From assembly GCA_030141605.1 (NCBI GenBank), contig JAQGDQ010000441.1:173260-196623 (forward strand): a stretch of 23,364 nucleotides of DNA, read 5' to 3'. The DNA is from Tubiluchus corallicola. Lineage: Eukaryota > Priapulida > Priapulimorpha > Priapulimorphida > Tubiluchidae. The notes beneath the pieces are model-generated. The model saw only the letters and a list, made by a program, of their open reading frames with translations, made no database searches and was not told where the DNA came from. The translations under genes were made by a program, and so were the position numbers. Every line of letters begins with the position of its first letter. Position 1 is the stretch's first letter. Below, piece after piece: positions 21,601 to 23,364 of this stretch.

Positions 21601-22568
21601 TGTAAGCGGTATAAAAAGGCAGTGTGTAAGTGGTATAAAAAGGCAGTGTGTAAGCGGTATAAAAAGGCAGTGTGTAAGTGGTATAAAAAGGCAGTGTGTA
21701 AGTGGTATAAAAAGGCAGTGTGTAAGCGGTATAAAAAGGCAGTGTGTAAGCGGTATAAAAAGGCAGTGTGTAAGTGGTATAAAAAGGCAGTGTGTAAGCG
21801 GTATAAAAAGGCAGTGTGTAAGCGGTATAAAAAGGCAGTGTGTAAGCGGTATAAAAAGGCAGTGTGTAAGTGGTATAAAAAGGCAGTGTGTAAGCGGTAT
21901 AAAAAGGCAGTGTGTAAGTGGTATAAAAAGGCAGTGTGTAAGTGGTATAAAAAGGCAGTGTGTAAGTGGTATAAAATTTCAAAACGAATTTTGCAAGCTT
22001 TGTGTAAGTGGAGGGTTTTCTTGTGCTTTAAAGCTTGTATCACAAGAACAAGAACAAGAGTTTTAATTGTACAATTATTAGAAAAACGTGAATCGCGTCA
22101 CCTGAATGCTTTGAAGAATAACTCTTCCGCCACGTTGGTTCTGATATTTCATCAGCTTCTCTGCGTGCTCTCTCTCTTCATCAGCGGCCTTACACAAAAA
22201 CTCGTGGAATCCTGGGAAAGCGACGTCATCCCGGGCAAAATAGAAGGCCTTTAAAAAGAATTTATTATTTTTATGTTAGTGGAATTTTAATTTTGTTGCC
22301 TTTCCTTCATTTTTACAGCATTATATAAAATTACAATTACATATAAGAGTCTTATAAAAAGATTTAAGATGAGCTATAAGATAAGATATAAATTCTTATA
22401 AAATTATTATGTAATTATGAATCACGAATTTTTTGATACAATTCACACTGAACCAAACTGTGAACTCACCACGCTCTGATAGACGTAGCTGCAGTACAAC
22501 TCAAACTTAATTTGCTTGTTAATCAAAGTTTCAACCTCTTGGTGGAAATTTTGACGTATTTGAGACAT
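18131..22568 (-). CDS. Ferritin heavy-chain-like subunit B (four coding exons)
   Basis: The exons 22470-22568, 22102-22248, 19695-19820 and 18131-18271 splice in phase 0 to a 170-residue ferritin starting [10 protein letters not shown] and ending DREDMSS. Ferroxidase residues E23, Y30, E58, H61, E103 and Q137 are all present, so it should be an active H-type iron-storage subunit of the cytosolic 24-mer. The three-fold channel pair D127 and E130 is intact, unlike in ferritin A. No signal peptide is seen. It is about 69% identical to A (116 of 169 by hand), so the duplication is old. It differs by extra cysteines at C26 and C52. It has its own TATA box and IRE. The introns hold a CpG-rich block, a hAT-like MITE and a 24-bp minisatellite. 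Confidence 0.95.
18493..18617. repeat. GTT microsatellite in ferritin B intron 3
   Basis: About 125 bp of GTT triplets with a few GTG, GCT and CTT interruptions. Confidence 0.95.
19021..19447. other. CpG-rich block in ferritin B intron 3, unidentified
   Basis: I count about 33 CpG in 420 bp, far above the flanking DNA. It contains a perfect 20-bp palindrome, CGAAAAATGGCCATTTTTCG, at 19289-19308 and further CGAAAAA/TTTTTCG words. Short open frames cross it on both strands (+ 19124-19378, - 18994-19197), but neither resembles a known protein. It could be a young inserted element or a regulatory CpG island. Confidence 0.45.
19512..19603. repeat. Two-copy direct repeat of about 52 bp
   Basis: TTTAGGTACACGTACTCTG with the preceding AGATCTTRAAGGGA occurs at 19512-19550 and 19564-19603. 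It lies just beside ferritin B exon 3. Confidence 0.9.
19695..19820 (-). CDS. Ferritin B exon 3 (residues 83-124)
   Basis: The acceptor is CGTTACAG|AAA and the donor CAC|GTAAGT. It encodes [15 protein letters not shown] and [15 protein letters not shown], with E103. Confidence 0.95.
19913..20228. mobile_element. hAT-like MITE, copy c
   Basis: It starts TGGGGGTGAGCATCGGACG and ends GAGAATGCTCACCCCTA. The flanks GTGAGCAC (19905-19912) and GTGAACAC (20229-20236) match at 7 of 8 bases, a clear hAT-size target duplication. It lies in ferritin B intron 2, about 90 bp from exon 3, and has no transposase. Confidence 0.85.
20693..21209. repeat. Two-copy tandem repeat with 308-bp period
   Basis: Copy 1 at about 20693-20898 and copy 2 at 21001-21209 share GATGGATGATCCACTGTGTG, a GTTAAAGGACAAGAAAAGGG stretch and a TATAGCAATTTT tail. 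Copy 2 runs straight into the 24-bp minisatellite. Confidence 0.85.
21214..21976. repeat. 24-bp minisatellite, 32 copies, in ferritin B intron 2
   Basis: The unit is TGTGTAAGTGGTATAAAAAG plus GCAG. The copies are identical except for one T/C site (GTAAGTGG or GTAAGCGG). Because 24 is a multiple of 3 and most frames lack stops, open frames of about 284-346 codons appear on both strands. They are artefacts: the array is intronic, there is no non-repeat coding sequence around it, and no start context is convincing. It ends about 125 bp before exon 2. Confidence 0.97.
22102..22248 (-). CDS. Ferritin B exon 2 (residues 34-82)
   Basis: The acceptor is TTTAAAG|GCC and the donor CAG|GTGACG. It encodes [17 protein letters not shown] and [10 protein letters not shown], with E58 and H61. 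Confidence 0.95.
22470..22568 (-). CDS. Ferritin B exon 1 (residues 1-33)
   Basis: The ATG (plus-strand CAT at 22566-22568) begins MSQIRQNF. The donor is GTG|GTGAGT. It carries E23 and Y30. Confidence 0.95.
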
Positions 22569-22641
22569 CGTAGCCGTGTTTATTATCTTTGCAAATTTAT
22601 GAAAATTTTGTTTCTTCACAATGTTATGAAATATTTTCGTC

Positions 22642-22691
22642 GTCAAGACAATGTTCGTTCACACACTGATGAAGCAAAACAGTATCCTGAC
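22642..22691 (-). promoter_or_regulatory. Iron-responsive element in ferritin B 5' UTR
   Basis: The minus strand reads TTTTGCTTCATCAGTGTGTG followed by AACGAAC. Loop, upper stem and bulged C are identical to the ferritin A element. The outer stem GUCAGG with CUUGAC is kept, with a G-U pair where A has A-U. It lies about 75-85 nt before the ATG and about 25 nt after the predicted start site, a position fit for IRP repression. Confidence 0.93.
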
Positions 22692-22727
22692 AGCAGTTGT
22701 ATGTATGAGGACCAAGTTACAAGGGCT

Positions 22728-22736
22728 CTTTATATA
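22728..22736 (-). promoter_or_regulatory. TATA box of ferritin B
   Basis: TATATAAAG on the minus strand lies about 50 nt upstream of the core IRE and predicts a start near 22706. DNA further upstream, up to the 49-bp array, has no recognised element. Confidence 0.7.
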
Positions 22737-22963
22737 CGTGCTAGCTGACGTTGCTGGAAGGGACAGAAACCTTGAATAAAAGTGCAGTCTCATTATTTGA
22801 TAATAAACAATAAGTATTTACATCGGAATGATATCGCTGGACTGACCTTATCAAGTCCACCTTATGCCATTATTTGCACGAATATCTTGCAAAGTCAGCT
22901 ATTCTCAGCGAGAATTAAATTGGGTTTTTGCAGAAATGCAGAAAAATAATACAATTATTACGT

Positions 22964-23364
22964 ACAAGTACAGTAAAATTAACCGTAACTTGTGACAAGA
23001 CAATATGTCGCAACAAGTACAGTAGAATTAACCGTAACTTGTGACCAGACGATATGTAGCAACAAGTACAGTAGAATTAACCGTAACTTGTGACAAGACG
23101 ATATGTCGCAACAAGTACAGTAGAATTAACCGCAACTTGTGACCAGACGATATGTCGCAACAAGTACAGTAGAATTAACCGTAACTTGTGACAAGACGAT
23201 ATGTCGCGACAAGTACAGTAGAATTAACCGTAACTTGTGACAAGACGATATGTCGCGACAAGTACAGTAGAATTAACCGTAACTTGTGACCAGACGATAT
23301 GTCGCAACAAGTACAGTAGAATTAACCGCAACTTGTGACCAGACGATATGTCGCAACAAGTACA
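22964..23364. repeat. 49-bp tandem array running off the window
   Basis: The unit starts ACAAGTACAGTAGAATTAAC and continues CGTAACTTGTGACCAGACGATATGTCGCA (two stretches of 14 and 15: CGTAACTTGTGACC, AGACGATATGTCGCA). About eight copies are visible and the array is open at the right edge. Each unit can fold: ACAAGTACAGT is nearly the reverse complement of ACCGTAACTTGT. Confidence 0.95.

Noticed and set aside
21161-22254. Long open frames on both strands (up to about 346 codons) with 8-residue repeats such as [16 protein letters not shown] and FYTTYTLP
   Set aside because: They arise from a 24-bp repeat whose length is a multiple of 3. The plus-strand ones cross antisense through a ferritin exon, and the array lies in an intron.

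Overview
The window is nuclear DNA from an animal, most likely a marine invertebrate. It is AT-rich, its genes are split by GT-AG introns, and it is packed with triplet microsatellites, minisatellites, MITE-like DNA transposons and decayed LINE fragments. No bacterial-style gene organisation is seen. The taxon cannot be fixed from the sequence: cnidarian, sponge, tunicate and other invertebrates all remain possible.

Left part (1-3976, + strand): the 3' end of a multi-exon gene whose start lies outside the window. Four phase-1 exons (82-183, 780-1010, 1719-1865, 3828-3976) encode most of a TIR domain followed by a C-terminal SAM-like domain. Its introns hold triplet repeats, a scrap of 5S rRNA joined to a GC-rich stretch, a small minisatellite and a LINE fragment.

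Middle (3977-8389): no gene is seen. The stretch holds a 680-bp long inverted repeat, a hAT-like MITE, a reverse-strand LINE fragment, and a second hAT-like MITE interrupted by a pogo/Tigger-like MITE.

Right part (8390-22737, - strand): two head-to-tail ferritin heavy-chain genes. Ferritin B (upstream in transcription, 22568 to 18131, 170 aa) is followed by ferritin A (15413 to 8390, 169 aa). Each has four coding exons of nearly identical size (99/147/126/138-141 nt), all introns in phase 0, and a full set of ferroxidase residues. Each has an iron-responsive element in the 5' leader about 25-35 nt below the start site predicted from a TATA box. They should therefore both be cytosolic, H-type, iron-storing subunits under IRP translational control. 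By hand alignment they are about 69% identical. Ferritin A has lysine where the three-fold channel normally has aspartate. The introns carry a 29-bp minisatellite (ferritin A), a 24-bp minisatellite and a CpG-rich block (ferritin B), and MITEs of the hAT-like and piggyBac-like types. The window ends inside a 49-bp satellite-like array.
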